A stretch of DNA of 61,600 bases from a virus: positions 1 through 61,600 of the IMG/VR virus record IMGVR_UViG_3300029787_000035. One strand, given 5' to 3'. Shown here piece by piece: positions 12,683 through 22,445 of this stretch. The notes beneath the pieces are model-generated. The model was not told where the DNA came from. It searched no databases and saw only the letters and a list, made by a program, of their open reading frames with translations. Both the position numbers and the translations under genes were made by a program. Every line of letters starts with the position of its first letter. The first letter of the stretch is position 1.

Positions 12683-14167
12683 ATGACTGATACAGAATTA
12701 TTGACCACCGATCAATTACGAGAGAGGCTCGAAAAAGTATGGTTAAAACATATAAAATTATGCCAAGACAACTTCTTGTATTTTGTAAAGAATGTTTGGC
12801 CAGATTTCATTTGCAGAACTGATAAGGATCCAGATAAGTGGGGACACCATCAACATATAGCACACGAGTTTACTAAGATATCTAAAAATAAAAAAGGAAG
12901 GCTCATAGTAAATATGCCTCCTAGACATACTAAATCAGAATTTGCATCCATATACTTTCCTGCTTGGATGATCGGAAAGAATCCTAAAATGAAAATTATG
13001 CAAGTATCACACAACGCAGAACTTTCAGGAAGGTTTGGTGCTAAGGTTAGAAACTTAATTGATAGTCCAGAGTATAAACAGATATTCGGAGATGTTAGAC
13101 TAAGAGAAGATAGTAAGGCAAAAGGACGATGGGAGACCAATCAAGGTGGGGAATACTTTGCAGCGGGTGTTGGCGGTTCTATCACAGGACGAGGGGCGGA
13201 CTTACTTATTATTGATGATCCACACACGGAACAAGATTCGTTATCCGATAGTGCAATGGAAAGAACTTTTGATTGGTACTTGTCTGGTCCTAGACAACGT
13301 TTACAACCTGGAGGCTCAATCGTACTTGTAATGACAAGATGGGCTCAAGATGATTTGACCGGTAGATTAATAAAATCAGAAAATGAACCTAAAGCAGACA
13401 AGTGGGAAAAAATTTCTTTTCCAGCTTTGCTTGGTGAAGATGAAAATGTACAACCCGTGTGGCCAGAGTATTGGTCTCTAGATGAATTAGAAAAAGTTAA
13501 AGCGTCAATATCAATTAGAAATTGGTCAGCTCAATACATGCAAAATCCTACTTCAGAAGAAGGAGCGATTTTAAAAAGAGAATGGTGGCAGCCTTGGGTC
13601 GGGGATCTTCCTACTTTAAAACATGTTATTCAATCTTACGACACTGCATTCAGTAAAAAAGAAACTGCCGACTATAGTGCAATTACTACATGGGGAATAT
13701 TCACGCCTCACGAATCCATGCCTGACGCTATTATATTAATAGATGCTATTAAAGGTAAATATGATTTTCCAGAATTAAAAATGGTAGCACTAGATCAATA
13801 CAAGTATTGGCAACCAGAAACAATTATAGTTGAAGCTAAAGCAAGTGGACAAAGTTTATTACAAGAATTAAGAAGAATGGGTATTCCTGTTATGGATTAC
13901 ACACCAGGAAGAGGACAGGATAAACATTCACGGGTCAACGCATGTGCTCCAATATTTGAATCTAAACAAGTATATTATCCTCGAGACGAACATTGGGCTC
14001 AAGAAGTAATTGAAGAATGTGCTGCGTTTCCTCATGGAGAACATGACGATTATGTGGACAGTACTACCCAAGCTATGTTAAGATATCGACAAGGTTCTTT
14101 TGTAACTACTTATTCTGACGAGGATGAGGTTAAAAGTTATAAAGAGCGTAAATATATATATTATTAA
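12683..14167 (+). CDS. terL: Terminase large subunit
   Basis: 494 residues. The N-terminal ATPase has Walker A MPPRHTKS (residues 78-85) and Walker B LLIIDDP (174-180); MTRWAQDD (218-224) is the coupling motif. The C-terminal RNase H-like nuclease has acidic residues Asp320 (SYDTAF), Glu384 (IIVEAK) and Asp455/456 (HDDYVD). It packages phage DNA into the prohead and cuts concatemers, with the small subunit at 6784. Length and motif order are normal. Confidence 0.95.
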   Translation: MTDTELLTTDQLRERLEKVWLKHIKLCQDNFLYFVKNVWPDFICRTDKDPDKWGHHQHIAHEFTKISKNKKGRLIVNMPPRHTKSEFASIYFPAWMIGKNPKMKIMQVSHNAELSGRFGAKVRNLIDSPEYKQIFGDVRLREDSKAKGRWETNQGGEYFAAGVGGSITGRGADLLIIDDPHTEQDSLSDSAMERTFDWYLSGPRQRLQPGGSIVLVMTRWAQDDLTGRLIKSENEPKADKWEKISFPALLGEDENVQPVWPEYWSLDELEKVKASISIRNWSAQYMQNPTSEEGAILKREWWQPWVGDLPTLKHVIQSYDTAFSKKETADYSAITTWGIFTPHESMPDAIILIDAIKGKYDFPELKMVALDQYKYWQPETIIVEAKASGQSLLQELRRMGIPVMDYTPGRGQDKHSRVNACAPIFESKQVYYPRDEHWAQEVIEECAAFPHGEHDDYVDSTTQAMLRYRQGSFVTTYSDEDEVKSYKERKYIYY

Positions 14168-14178
14168 AAGGAGAAGAC

Positions 14179-14784
14179 ATGTCAAAAAAATCAAGAAGAC
14201 GAAATAAAAAGTTACTTCTGGCGGGTGCAGCATTATTTGGTGCATCTAAATTAGGTATGCTAGGAAGTAAAGATGTAGGATCAAGTAATGTTGTTGGTAA
14301 AACTGATGAATTTAGAAAATCATTTGTAAAAAAGAAACCAAACTATATTACAAAAAAAGCATCAACTAAAGTATCGTACCCAAGACTTAAGGTAGATTCT
14401 GTAGGGAATGTTACTAAAGACGGTGTTACAAAGGTAACGGATAATAAAAAAACTTTATTTATAAATAGAGATTCAAAAGCAGGAACTGGAACTGGAATTT
14501 ATAAAGATGGTAAAAAAGTAAAAAGTTTAAATCAAAAATCTATTAATGTTTTAACAGATGGTAAAATTGAAACTGGTGGCAAAACTTATGAAAATAAGAA
14601 AGCTTATTCAGATGCAATGAAACTTAAAAGATCAAAAAAATCAAATACACTATCAAAAAAAAGCGATAGTGATAATCCTGGCTTATTTGGTTTTACATTT
14701 AAAAAATCTTTATTTAACAAAGGAACAATGGTAAAAGCTCGTGGTGGTGGAATGGCGAGAATGAAACCAACTAAACTTTATTAA
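14179..14784 (+). CDS. Hypothetical basic protein between terminase and portal
   Basis: 201 residues, Lys-rich, with an Ala/Gly-rich hydrophobic segment near the N-terminus (LLLAGAALFGAS) and a Gly/Arg-rich end (ARGGGMARMKPTKLY). AAGGAG precedes the ATG. Similar basic proteins with Gly-rich tails are common in the head cluster of marine phages. It may be a minor virion component. Confidence 0.65.
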   Translation: MSKKSRRRNKKLLLAGAALFGASKLGMLGSKDVGSSNVVGKTDEFRKSFVKKKPNYITKKASTKVSYPRLKVDSVGNVTKDGVTKVTDNKKTLFINRDSKAGTGTGIYKDGKKVKSLNQKSINVLTDGKIETGGKTYENKKAYSDAMKLKRSKKSNTLSKKSDSDNPGLFGFTFKKSLFNKGTMVKARGGGMARMKPTKLY

Positions 14785-14792
14785 ATTTTAAT

Positions 14793-17111
14793 ATGGCTGA
14801 AATAGACAAAGTAATTGAAGAGGAAGTTAAAACTCCTACTTCAGAGGAAGTTGATATTGAAGTTGAAGGTGAAGAACCAACAACGGTAGAAGAAGCTGTC
14901 AACGAGACTGAAGAATTTTTTAAGAATCTTGCAGAAGACATGTCTGACGAGACTCTTCAAAGAATGTCAAACCAGCTATTAGATGATTATAAAAAAGATA
15001 GAGTTTCAAGAAAAGATTGGGAAACAAGTTATACTAATAATTTAGATCTATTAGGAATAAAACACACAGAGATGACAAGACCGTTTAAAGGTTCGGCATC
15101 CGTGACTCATCCTCTTTTATCAGAAGCTGTAACATCATTTCAAGCACAAGCCTATAAAGAATTACTTCCGTCTCAAGGACCTGTAAGAACTAGAGTACTT
15201 GGAATGGAAGATAATGAAAAAATTAATCAAGCACAACGAGTTCAAGATTTTATGAACTACATGATTACAGAGGAGATGGAAGAGTATACTCCAGAGTTTG
15301 ATCAATTATTATTTTATTTAGCCTTAGCAGGATCAGCATTTAAAAAAGTTTATTATGATGAAGTGATGCAAAGAGCTGTATCAAAATTTATTCCTGCTGA
15401 AGATCTAGTAGTTCCCTACTACACAACTGATTTAATGGAATGTGAAAGAATTACTCATGTCATTAAAATGGGAGAAAATGAGATACTTAAAAAACAAGCT
15501 GCAGGATTCTATAGAGATGTAGAATTGAAACCAACTGCTACTGGACCTACAGAAATTGAAAAGAAATACCAAGAGTTAGAAGGAGTTACACCTTCAACTG
15601 ATAAGCAATATTCATACTCAGTGCTTGAGATGCATGTTGATTGTAATTTAGATGAGTTTGAAAACACTAATTCAGAAAAAGAAGTTAAAGTTCCTTACAT
15701 CATAAGCATTGATGAAGGCTCTGGAGAAGTATTATCTATCTATCGTAACTACGACATGACAGATGAGACTAAAAAAAGAAAAGAATATTTTGTACATTTT
15801 AAATTTTTACCAGGATTAGGCTTTTATGGTTTTGGATTAACACACATGATAGGTGGATTATCTAGAACTGCTACGCAATCTTTAAGACAATTACTAGATG
15901 CAGGTACATTATCTAACTTACCGGCTGGATTTAAGTCTAGAGGTATAAGAATTAGGGATGATGACCAACCATTTCAGCCAGGAGAGTTTAGAGATGTAGA
16001 TGCACCTGGGGGAAATATCAAAGATCAGTTTCAAATTTTACCATTTAAGGAGCCATCAGCTACATTATACCAATTAATGGGCTTTGTTGTGCAAGCAGGA
16101 CAAAAGTTTGCAGCAATAACTAACATGGATACTGGTAATGATTTACAAAATAGAGCTGTTGGTACGACTGTTTCGCTATTAGAGCGTGGTTCGAGGGTCA
16201 TGAGCGCAATACACAAGCGATGTTACTACTCAATGAGAAGAGAATTTAGACTTTTATCAAAAGTTTTTGCAACATATCTACCACCAATCTACCCATATTC
16301 AGTATATGGTGCAGATCAAGCAGTAAAACAAACTGATTTCGATGATAGAGTAGATGTTATACCGGTAGCCGACCCAAATATCATGAGTATGGCACAAAGA
16401 GTTACATTAGCTAACGAAAATTTAAAGATTGCTATGTCAAATCCTATGATGCACAACTTAAGAGAAGCATATCGTAGAGTTTACGAAGCATTAGGTACTC
16501 AAGATATAGATCAATTACTTATTCCACAAGAAAAACCAATGCCAAAGGATCCTGCAACAGAAAATATGGAAGCATTGTTTATGAAACCTTTAAAAGCATT
16601 CCCAACTCAAGATCATGATGCTCATATTGCTGCACATGCATCATTTATGGCTACAAGAATGGTCCAAATTAATCCTCAAGTCTATTCAGCTTTACAAGCT
16701 CACATATCTGAGCATGTATCTATGAAAGCACAAGGAGAAGTAGGTGCTATGATTCAAAATGATCCTCAAATGCAACAAATGTTACAACAAGATCCACAGG
16801 CAGCCGAAATTAGAGTTGCAGGCATGATTGCGCAAAGAGTTGCAGAGATAACAACGGAACTTGCTAAGGGTGAAGCAATGGGTCAACAGAAAGATCCACT
16901 AGTTGCTTTAAAAGAAAGAGAGTTAGATCTTAAAGCTGTAGACTTACAAAGAAAAGCTGAGCAAGATTTAGCTGGTAATGAAATTAGAGAGAATGAAATT
17001 GATGAAAGATTAGATATTGAAAAAATGAAACTAGAAAATAACGAAGATCAAGCAGCAGAAAGAATTAGAATTGCTGATGAAAAGTTAGATATAGCTAGGA
17101 GGAAAAAATAA
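14793..17111 (+). CDS. Portal protein
   Basis: 772 residues. The acidic N-terminus is followed by a conserved core: GSASVTHPLLSEAV, PSQGPVRTRV, LFYLALAGSAFKKVYYD and IPAEDLVVPYY, a pattern I associate with podovirus-type portal proteins. The C-terminal third is Gln/Met-rich and helical, ending in a coiled coil like the barrel of long portals. It forms the ring through which terminase pumps DNA. Its position after the terminase and before the capsid genes agrees. It overlaps the next start by one base. Confidence 0.88.
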   Translation: MAEIDKVIEEEVKTPTSEEVDIEVEGEEPTTVEEAVNETEEFFKNLAEDMSDETLQRMSNQLLDDYKKDRVSRKDWETSYTNNLDLLGIKHTEMTRPFKGSASVTHPLLSEAVTSFQAQAYKELLPSQGPVRTRVLGMEDNEKINQAQRVQDFMNYMITEEMEEYTPEFDQLLFYLALAGSAFKKVYYDEVMQRAVSKFIPAEDLVVPYYTTDLMECERITHVIKMGENEILKKQAAGFYRDVELKPTATGPTEIEKKYQELEGVTPSTDKQYSYSVLEMHVDCNLDEFENTNSEKEVKVPYIISIDEGSGEVLSIYRNYDMTDETKKRKEYFVHFKFLPGLGFYGFGLTHMIGGLSRTATQSLRQLLDAGTLSNLPAGFKSRGIRIRDDDQPFQPGEFRDVDAPGGNIKDQFQILPFKEPSATLYQLMGFVVQAGQKFAAITNMDTGNDLQNRAVGTTVSLLERGSRVMSAIHKRCYYSMRREFRLLSKVFATYLPPIYPYSVYGADQAVKQTDFDDRVDVIPVADPNIMSMAQRVTLANENLKIAMSNPMMHNLREAYRRVYEALGTQDIDQLLIPQEKPMPKDPATENMEALFMKPLKAFPTQDHDAHIAAHASFMATRMVQINPQVYSALQAHISEHVSMKAQGEVGAMIQNDPQMQQMLQQDPQAAEIRVAGMIAQRVAEITTELAKGEAMGQQKDPLVALKERELDLKAVDLQRKAEQDLAGNEIRENEIDERLDIEKMKLENNEDQAAERIRIADEKLDIARRKK

Positions 17112-18067
17112 TGAAAAGAAAATTTAGAGTTGCAAAACTTAGAGGTGGTGGGGCTGATTTTGGTGCCAAAGATAAAGCACAAGAAAGAGCCGATAAAGGT
17201 TATGGCTTTACAGGAGCTGCCGAAGATAAATCTACAAAAACACAAACAGCTAATCATAACAGAAATGTTACAAATAGAACTGGACAAACTACTACTATAA
17301 ACACTTCGACTAGAAAAGATCCACCACAAAAAGAATCAAAAAATATTTTTAAAACTGTTAAGTATGAAACAAAAAAATTAGCTTCTAAATATCTTGGATT
17401 AGATAAGCCTAAAACAAAATATAATTTAAATGATTATAGAGTTACTACAAGAGAGATAGGTCTAAATAATAGAAACTTAACTGGCAAAAATAGAACACTA
17501 GCTACTGCAAAAGATATTAAAGAAGCCTTTGAATTACAAGGAGCTTATGAAACAAAAAGAGGCATAGAAAAAATGCCATTAGGTGCAACAAAAGTAGCAG
17601 CTACATTTTTTAGTAAACCTTTACAAAAAGGAACTATAAGAAATAGAAAATTTTTTGAGAAAAATGTTTTAGGAACAGATAAAAAAGGAAGTCTATACAC
17701 AGATAAAACTTTTGACGGTTTAGGAGTAGAGAAAAGAAATGAAATGTATAAAAAATATGCAAAAGATAGAATGGACAAAAAAATTGATGCTTTTGGAAGA
17801 CCTATTCGTCAAAGAGATGGAGATGGTGGTGCACAAGCTAAATGTCCTGACGGTACTTTTCCACCATGTATAACAACACCATCTGTTAAAGTTGTACCAA
17901 AAACATTTCAACCTAAAAAGTTTTTTGATTTTCAAGCATATAATTCTGGAGGTGTATCAAAAGGTCCACCACCAAAGAAAGGACCTAACCCTCAAGTGCC
18001 TCCAGTAAAGATGTCTAAGGGTGGAGGAGCAGCAATAAGAGGAACTAAATTTAAAGGAGTATTCTAA
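17111..18067 (+). CDS. Hypothetical basic virion protein with GAAIRGTKFKGVF tail
   Basis: 318 residues, very basic, with low-complexity N-terminal part and a Pro/Lys-rich C-terminal part. The last residues (GGGAAIRGTKFKGVF) almost match the end of the protein at 30069-30494. No enzyme motif is seen. Placement after the portal suggests a structural or DNA-associated virion protein. Confidence 0.7.
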   Translation: MKRKFRVAKLRGGGADFGAKDKAQERADKGYGFTGAAEDKSTKTQTANHNRNVTNRTGQTTTINTSTRKDPPQKESKNIFKTVKYETKKLASKYLGLDKPKTKYNLNDYRVTTREIGLNNRNLTGKNRTLATAKDIKEAFELQGAYETKRGIEKMPLGATKVAATFFSKPLQKGTIRNRKFFEKNVLGTDKKGSLYTDKTFDGLGVEKRNEMYKKYAKDRMDKKIDAFGRPIRQRDGDGGAQAKCPDGTFPPCITTPSVKVVPKTFQPKKFFDFQAYNSGGVSKGPPPKKGPNPQVPPVKMSKGGGAAIRGTKFKGVF

Positions 18068-18456
18068 TGTGGTTTTCAGCTATTAAACTTGCAGTATCTG
18101 CAGGATCAAAAATTTACGCAAACAAACAAAAAGCTAAAATGGCAATGTCGGATGCACAATTATTACATGCAGAAAGACAAGCCCGAGGTGAGGAAGCTTA
18201 TCAAGGAAAACTTTTAGAAGCTAGACAGTCAGACTGGAAAGACGAGGCGGTACTTATAATATTAAGTTTGCCCGTTTTGGTGCTCGCTTGGGCGGTGATA
18301 TCGGACGATCCGACTGCAATGGACAAAGTAAAATTGTTTTTCGAGATGTTCTCGCAGCTTCCTGGATGGTTCACAAATTTGTGGATTCTTGTCGTGGCGA
18401 GCATCTATGGTATTAAGGGTACACAAATCTTCCGTAATGGTGGAGGTAAAAAATGA
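18067..18456 (+). CDS. Putative holin (GTA_holin_3TM-like)
   Basis: 129 residues. A charged N-terminal half ends in SDWKDEAVLIILSLPVLVLAWAVI, followed by a second span around LPGWFTNLWILVVASIYGI. The order SWKDE, hydrophobic span, LPxW, hydrophobic span fits the three-span holins of the gene-transfer-agent type (PF11351). The segment from about 18230 to 18410 uses more G/C-ending codons than its neighbours. The endolysin is far away at 28752, so lysis genes are dispersed. Confidence 0.6.
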   Translation: MWFSAIKLAVSAGSKIYANKQKAKMAMSDAQLLHAERQARGEEAYQGKLLEARQSDWKDEAVLIILSLPVLVLAWAVISDDPTAMDKVKLFFEMFSQLPGWFTNLWILVVASIYGIKGTQIFRNGGGKK

Positions 18457-18608
18457 ACCTAGAAAGAGATTTACAAAAACTTAAAAAAGAAAAACAAATG
18501 AAAGAATCTGCTATAGCTCAACTTAGAAAAAGAAGTAAAGATTCAATAGCTAGACCTAGAGCAGAAAAAAACATTTTATCAAACAATCCTAACATGCAGA
18601 AAATATAA
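18453..18608 (+). CDS. Small basic hypothetical protein
   Basis: 51 residues (MNLERDLQKLKKEKQMKE...), a charged helix. The ATG overlaps the holin stop as ATGA, and its own stop overlaps the next ATG. Its overlaps make it credible despite its size. Function unknown. Confidence 0.6.
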   Translation: MNLERDLQKLKKEKQMKESAIAQLRKRSKDSIARPRAEKNILSNNPNMQKI

Positions 18609-18766
18609 TGTGGAAGTGGCTTAAAAATTTATTCAAACCAAAAGATCAAACTGATCCACATATTAAACAATTTGAAGATGTAGATTATTCTAAGCTATCT
18701 AAAGGTGACCTTAAAAAACTTAAAGCACAAGGTAAAATAAAAAGTATTTACTTTCCATACAATTAA
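18608..18766 (+). CDS. Small hypothetical protein
   Basis: 52 residues starting MWKWLKNLFKPKDQ, an amphipathic aromatic N-terminus, then a charged part with LSKGDLKKLKAQGKI. It starts at the stop of the gene before (TAATG). Possibly peripheral to the membrane; function unknown. Confidence 0.6.
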   Translation: MWKWLKNLFKPKDQTDPHIKQFEDVDYSKLSKGDLKKLKAQGKIKSIYFPYN

Positions 18767-18780
18767 TATATAGATCTTTT

Positions 18781-18987
18781 ATGAGTCTAAGAAGAGCTTT
18801 ATTAGAAGCATTAGAAGATAGATATAATTCTCAGATATCTGAAGCTGATGCGACTATACAAATATATTTAGAAAAACCTGTTGCGATTGGTGAACACCCA
18901 CAACACATAGATGAAATTGATAAGTTAATAGAAAAGATTGCAACTGCAGAAGAAAAATTACAAGTACTAAAACAGTTTAAATTATAA
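18781..18987 (+). CDS. Conserved small helical phage protein
   Basis: 68 residues predicted as a helical hairpin. The motif YLEKPVAIGEHPQHI between two helices is one I recognise in many phage proteins of the head cluster ('vyl.npvGIGeHpd'). Function unknown. Overlaps the next gene by one base. Confidence 0.7.
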   Translation: MSLRRALLEALEDRYNSQISEADATIQIYLEKPVAIGEHPQHIDEIDKLIEKIATAEEKLQVLKQFKL

Positions 18988-19607
18988 TGTCATCTAAACC
19001 AAAAATATGGACTCACATAGCTTGGGATGATAATGAATTTGGAAGAAGATGTATGGGAAGAGCATACAATGATTGTTTAAATAAACATGATGATAATGAT
19101 TGGTTAGCTATCATAGATCATGATGCAATGTTTTGTTGCTATGATTGGTACTTACAATTACAACAAGCAATAATAGATAATCCAAAAGCTAAAGCTTTTA
19201 CTTGTAGAGTAAATAGACTTGCTAGTTTAAGACAAATGTTAGTTGGAGTAGATCCCCATAATCATGATTTATCTTATCATAGAAGAATAGGAACGAGATT
19301 AGCTAAAGCACAATGGGGAAAAACAACTCTTCATAATCGTGAAAAAGAAATAGGTCATTTTTCTGGAACTTTTCTATGTGTTCATGTAGGAACAATAAAA
19401 AATTTAGGTGGGTTTCCTGTTACTAATTCTACATTAGGACAAGATAATCAAATACATGAACAAATAATTAATGCAGGTTATGAGTTTCGTGTAGTAGATG
19501 GTATTTATGTTTATCATTGGTATAAAGCAGATGATCCTTATAAAGAAACACAAAAAGCAATTGACATTCTTGAAGATGAACATTTTAATGGATTACAATT
19601 ACCCTAA
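18987..19607 (+). CDS. GT-A type glycosyltransferase (GT2-like)
   Basis: 206 residues. WLAIIDHDAMF supplies a D-x-D-like metal motif (DHDA) of GT-A glycosyltransferases. GHFSGTFLCVHVGTIKNLGGFP and the later GQDNQIHEQIINAGY match the acceptor-side loop and the E/D-D-x2-H/R pattern of small GT2 enzymes. It probably moves a sugar from a nucleotide-sugar to an unknown acceptor (fibre, capsid or cell envelope). It is the first of four glycosyltransferase genes and lies inside the head cluster. Confidence 0.7.
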   Translation: MSSKPKIWTHIAWDDNEFGRRCMGRAYNDCLNKHDDNDWLAIIDHDAMFCCYDWYLQLQQAIIDNPKAKAFTCRVNRLASLRQMLVGVDPHNHDLSYHRRIGTRLAKAQWGKTTLHNREKEIGHFSGTFLCVHVGTIKNLGGFPVTNSTLGQDNQIHEQIINAGYEFRVVDGIYVYHWYKADDPYKETQKAIDILEDEHFNGLQLP

Positions 19608-19810
19608 TGCTTGATTATCATACAAAAGAACAAATTGTTAATGTAATAAATAAATCTATAAAAGATACCAAGGACCATATTTGCTATGGGGTTGAAACGG
19701 AATCTCAGTTGATGTATGCTAGGGGCAGACTCAGCGCTTTAGAAACGCTGCTTCAGGATATTAAAAACCTGCAAAAGGAGGATAACGATGGTACAATTGA
19801 TAAAACCTAA
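19607..19810 (+). CDS. Small hypothetical protein
   Basis: 67 residues, helical; relatives in phage genomes have a similar length and the pattern 'mya.GrlsaLetlLqdl'. It overlaps both the glycosyltransferase (1 base) and the GroES gene (23 bases). Function unknown. Confidence 0.65.
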   Translation: MLDYHTKEQIVNVINKSIKDTKDHICYGVETESQLMYARGRLSALETLLQDIKNLQKEDNDGTIDKT

Positions 19811-20228
19811 ACTTACAGATTTCGGTAACGAAAAAAATAAGAAAGAGGTTAAATCACAGATTCCAACAGATCCCAAAGGCATCAAAGAATATCTTGAAAT
19901 CATACCTAACCCAGTAGGATACCGTATGCTTGTTAGACCATGGTCTGGACAGGCTAAAACAAAAGGCGGTGTCATTTTAGCAGATGAAACTCAAGACAAA
20001 ATCCAAATGACAACTGTTGTTGGACTTGTTGTAAAACAGGGTGACCTTTGTTATCAAGATAAAGAAAAATTTCCTAAAGGTGCTTGGTGTAAAGAAGGAG
20101 AATTTGTTATTTATGGCAGATACTCTGGAAGTAGATTTCAAACTAAATACGGTGAACACCGAATACTCAATGATGACGAGATCATAGGAACTATAGGTAA
20201 GCCAGAAGATATTCTCCATTTATTTTAA
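19788..20228 (+). CDS. groES: GroES-like co-chaperonin
   Basis: 146 residues. Residues about 40-140 have the GroES pattern: PVGYRMLVRPW, TKGGVILADETQDK (the mobile-loop region), VVKQGDLCY, GAWCKEGEFVIYGRYSG and RILNDDEIIGTI. Phage GroES homologues, like T4 gp31, replace host GroES so that GroEL can fold the major capsid protein. No phage GroEL is present. It lies just upstream of the scaffold and capsid genes. AAAGGAGG precedes the ATG. Confidence 0.82.
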   Translation: MVQLIKPKLTDFGNEKNKKEVKSQIPTDPKGIKEYLEIIPNPVGYRMLVRPWSGQAKTKGGVILADETQDKIQMTTVVGLVVKQGDLCYQDKEKFPKGAWCKEGEFVIYGRYSGSRFQTKYGEHRILNDDEIIGTIGKPEDILHLF

Positions 20229-20244
20229 ATAAAGGAGAATAAAA

Positions 20245-21318
20245 ATGGCAGAAGTAAAAGACTATAGTGCGGAAGCACTTATGGCAAAAGAACATGAGGT
20301 AGAATTAGATACCGATAATGTTAAAGAAGAAAATGTTCAAGTAGAAGAAAAACCAACAGAAGAAAAAGAAAAAGTACCTAACTTAAATGTTGGTGAAGTT
20401 GATTTAGGTTATACTGGACATGATAAACCAGAAGAAGATAAAACTGAAAAACCAGAAATAGAAGTTACAGAAGATAAACCTGAAACTCCTGTCGAAGAAA
20501 AAGTTGAATCTAAAACTGAAAAAGAAAAACCAAACCTTAATGAGTCGAGAAGAGATTATCAAAAAAGAATTGATAAACTAGTCTTTCAAAAGAAAGAAGC
20601 TGAAAGAAGAGAAAAAGCAGCTCTTGATTTTGCAGAAGGTATTAAAAAGAAATTTGACTCAAGTGTTCAAAAGTTAAATTCTACTGACGAACAGTATCTT
20701 AAAGAATTAGATGCAAGAGTAGATGCACAAAGAGAACAAGTCAAAGTAGCTCTTCAATCAGCTATCGAAAGCCAAGATGCTTCTAAAATTATGGAAGCTA
20801 ACGATAGATTAACTCAATTAGCTGTAGAAAAAGAAAAAGCTAGATTAGAGATGGTTAATCGTGAAGAAAAAAAGAAAGCTGAAGAAGAAAAAAGTAAACA
20901 ACAACAAAACGTACAAGCTGAACCTCAAACAGCGGAAACATCACAAACGACACCACAAATTACACCTAGAGCCAAGAAATGGGCTGAGGAAAATACATGG
21001 TTCGGGACTGATGAGGTCATGACCAATGCTGCTATCACCATACACAACAATATTTCTCAAGAGGGTATTGAAGTAGACAGTGATGAGTATTATAATGAAG
21101 TTAATTCAAGACTTAAAGGATATTTTCCAGAAAGTTTTGGTAACACTACTGACGAGCCAAAAAAAGAGACACCTAAACCCGTCCAAACGGTTGCCTCGGC
21201 TGGTCGTAGTCAACAAGGACGCAGAACTGTGAAACTCACAAAGTCACAGGTAGCGATTGCTAAAAGATTAAATGTGCCACTAGAGGAATATGCTAGATAC
21301 GTGAAGGAGGAAAAATAG
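20245..21318 (+). CDS. Capsid scaffolding protein (probable)
   Basis: 357 residues, extremely rich in Glu and Lys, with long coiled-coil regions (residues about 110-235) and a short structured C-terminus that ends in a basic helix. This composition and the position just before the capsid genes fit a scaffolding protein that guides prohead assembly and is then lost. Sequence similarity cannot be judged because scaffolds evolve quickly. Confidence 0.7.
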   Translation: MAEVKDYSAEALMAKEHEVELDTDNVKEENVQVEEKPTEEKEKVPNLNVGEVDLGYTGHDKPEEDKTEKPEIEVTEDKPETPVEEKVESKTEKEKPNLNESRRDYQKRIDKLVFQKKEAERREKAALDFAEGIKKKFDSSVQKLNSTDEQYLKELDARVDAQREQVKVALQSAIESQDASKIMEANDRLTQLAVEKEKARLEMVNREEKKKAEEEKSKQQQNVQAEPQTAETSQTTPQITPRAKKWAEENTWFGTDEVMTNAAITIHNNISQEGIEVDSDEYYNEVNSRLKGYFPESFGNTTDEPKKETPKPVQTVASAGRSQQGRRTVKLTKSQVAIAKRLNVPLEEYARYVKEEK

Positions 21319-21320
21319 TT

Positions 21321-21791
21321 ATGAATACAATTAAGAGAACTTCACGGGAGTCAGAGAATAAAGCAACGAAAGAAGCTCCAAAAGCTTGGACTCCACCATC
21401 CAGTTTGGATGCACCACCCGCTCCGAACGGTTACGCCCATAGATGGATCCGTACCACCGTTCAAGGTTTTGAGGATACAGCTAATGTATCTAAAAAATTA
21501 AGGGAAGGATGGGATTTTGTTACAGTCGAACAAGTTCAAAACGAGATCGGCACTAATAAATATCCTTTCTATACCGAAGGTAAATACGAGGGGTGTATAG
21601 GAATTGGAGGCCTTGTGCTGGCAAGGATACCAGAGGAGATTTTGGTTTCACGTGCTGAGTATTTTAAAAAACTTACTCAAGACAGAATGAACGCGGTAGA
21701 CAATGATCTTATGAAGGAACAGCACCCGGATATGCCTATCAATATTGATAGACAGTCCAGAGTGACCTTTGGTGGTAGTCGTAAAAAATAA
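21321..21791 (+). CDS. Conserved hypothetical head-cluster protein
   Basis: 156 residues. The segment APNGYAHRWIRTTVQGFEDTANVSKKLREGWDFV is typical of a small protein that sits between scaffold and capsid genes in marine phages. No enzymatic motif. It probably has an assembly role. Confidence 0.7.
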   Translation: MNTIKRTSRESENKATKEAPKAWTPPSSLDAPPAPNGYAHRWIRTTVQGFEDTANVSKKLREGWDFVTVEQVQNEIGTNKYPFYTEGKYEGCIGIGGLVLARIPEEILVSRAEYFKKLTQDRMNAVDNDLMKEQHPDMPINIDRQSRVTFGGSRKK

Positions 21792-21851
21792 TTTTTTTGC
21801 AATACCTACCGGGTTATTAAAATAAACTGTTAAACAACGGAGAAAACAAAT

Positions 21852-22430
21852 ATGTCAAACGTAAGTGAAAAGTTTGGTCTTAGACCTTACAGAAAACTAG
21901 ACGGAACACCTCTTGTTGGAGCCCAAAACAGATATACGATTGCATCAGGTTATGCTTCTGCGATTTTCCAAGGCGAAATGGTTGAACCATTAGGCACTGG
22001 AAATATCCAAAGACATGGCCCGAACACTTCGGATGCTGTTGTGGGTGTTTTTAACGGATGTTTTTATACGGACCCAACTACTCAAAAGCCGACTTACAGC
22101 AATTACTATCCAGGTGGTATTGCTGCTTCTGACATCACAGCATTTATTATTGATGATCCAGATGCAGTATTCCTAATGGATGCTGATGCGACTTTTTCAA
22201 GAGCCGATCTGTACAAGAACTACTCTGTTACTAACACAACAGGTGTAACACAAACAGGAATGTCAAAACAACAACTTGATGTTAGTGTATCAGGAACTGC
22301 TACTACTTTTGCTGTACAAGCAATCGATATTTCGCAAGATCCAGAAAACTCTGACACAGGTTCTGCAAATGCAAACATTCTTGTTAGAATCAACAACCAC
22401 TTCTACAGAAGTGGAACAGGTATAGCGTAA
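21852..22430 (+). CDS. Putative capsid decoration protein
   Basis: 192 residues, rich in Thr, Asn and Gly, predicted beta. FGLRPYRKLDGTPLVGAQNRYTIASGY and a central DPDAVFLMDADATF are patterns seen in proteins coded right before phage major capsid proteins. GGAG precedes the ATG. Likely binds the outside of the capsid. Confidence 0.65.
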   Translation: MSNVSEKFGLRPYRKLDGTPLVGAQNRYTIASGYASAIFQGEMVEPLGTGNIQRHGPNTSDAVVGVFNGCFYTDPTTQKPTYSNYYPGGIAASDITAFIIDDPDAVFLMDADATFSRADLYKNYSVTNTTGVTQTGMSKQQLDVSVSGTATTFAVQAIDISQDPENSDTGSANANILVRINNHFYRSGTGIA

Positions 22431-22445
22431 TAAAGGAGACATACT

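Noticed and set aside
12436-12708. Minus-strand 90-codon ORF before the large terminase
   Set aside because: AT-rich intergenic sequence with a hairpin; no coding signature or ribosome site, and it would overlap the terminase start.
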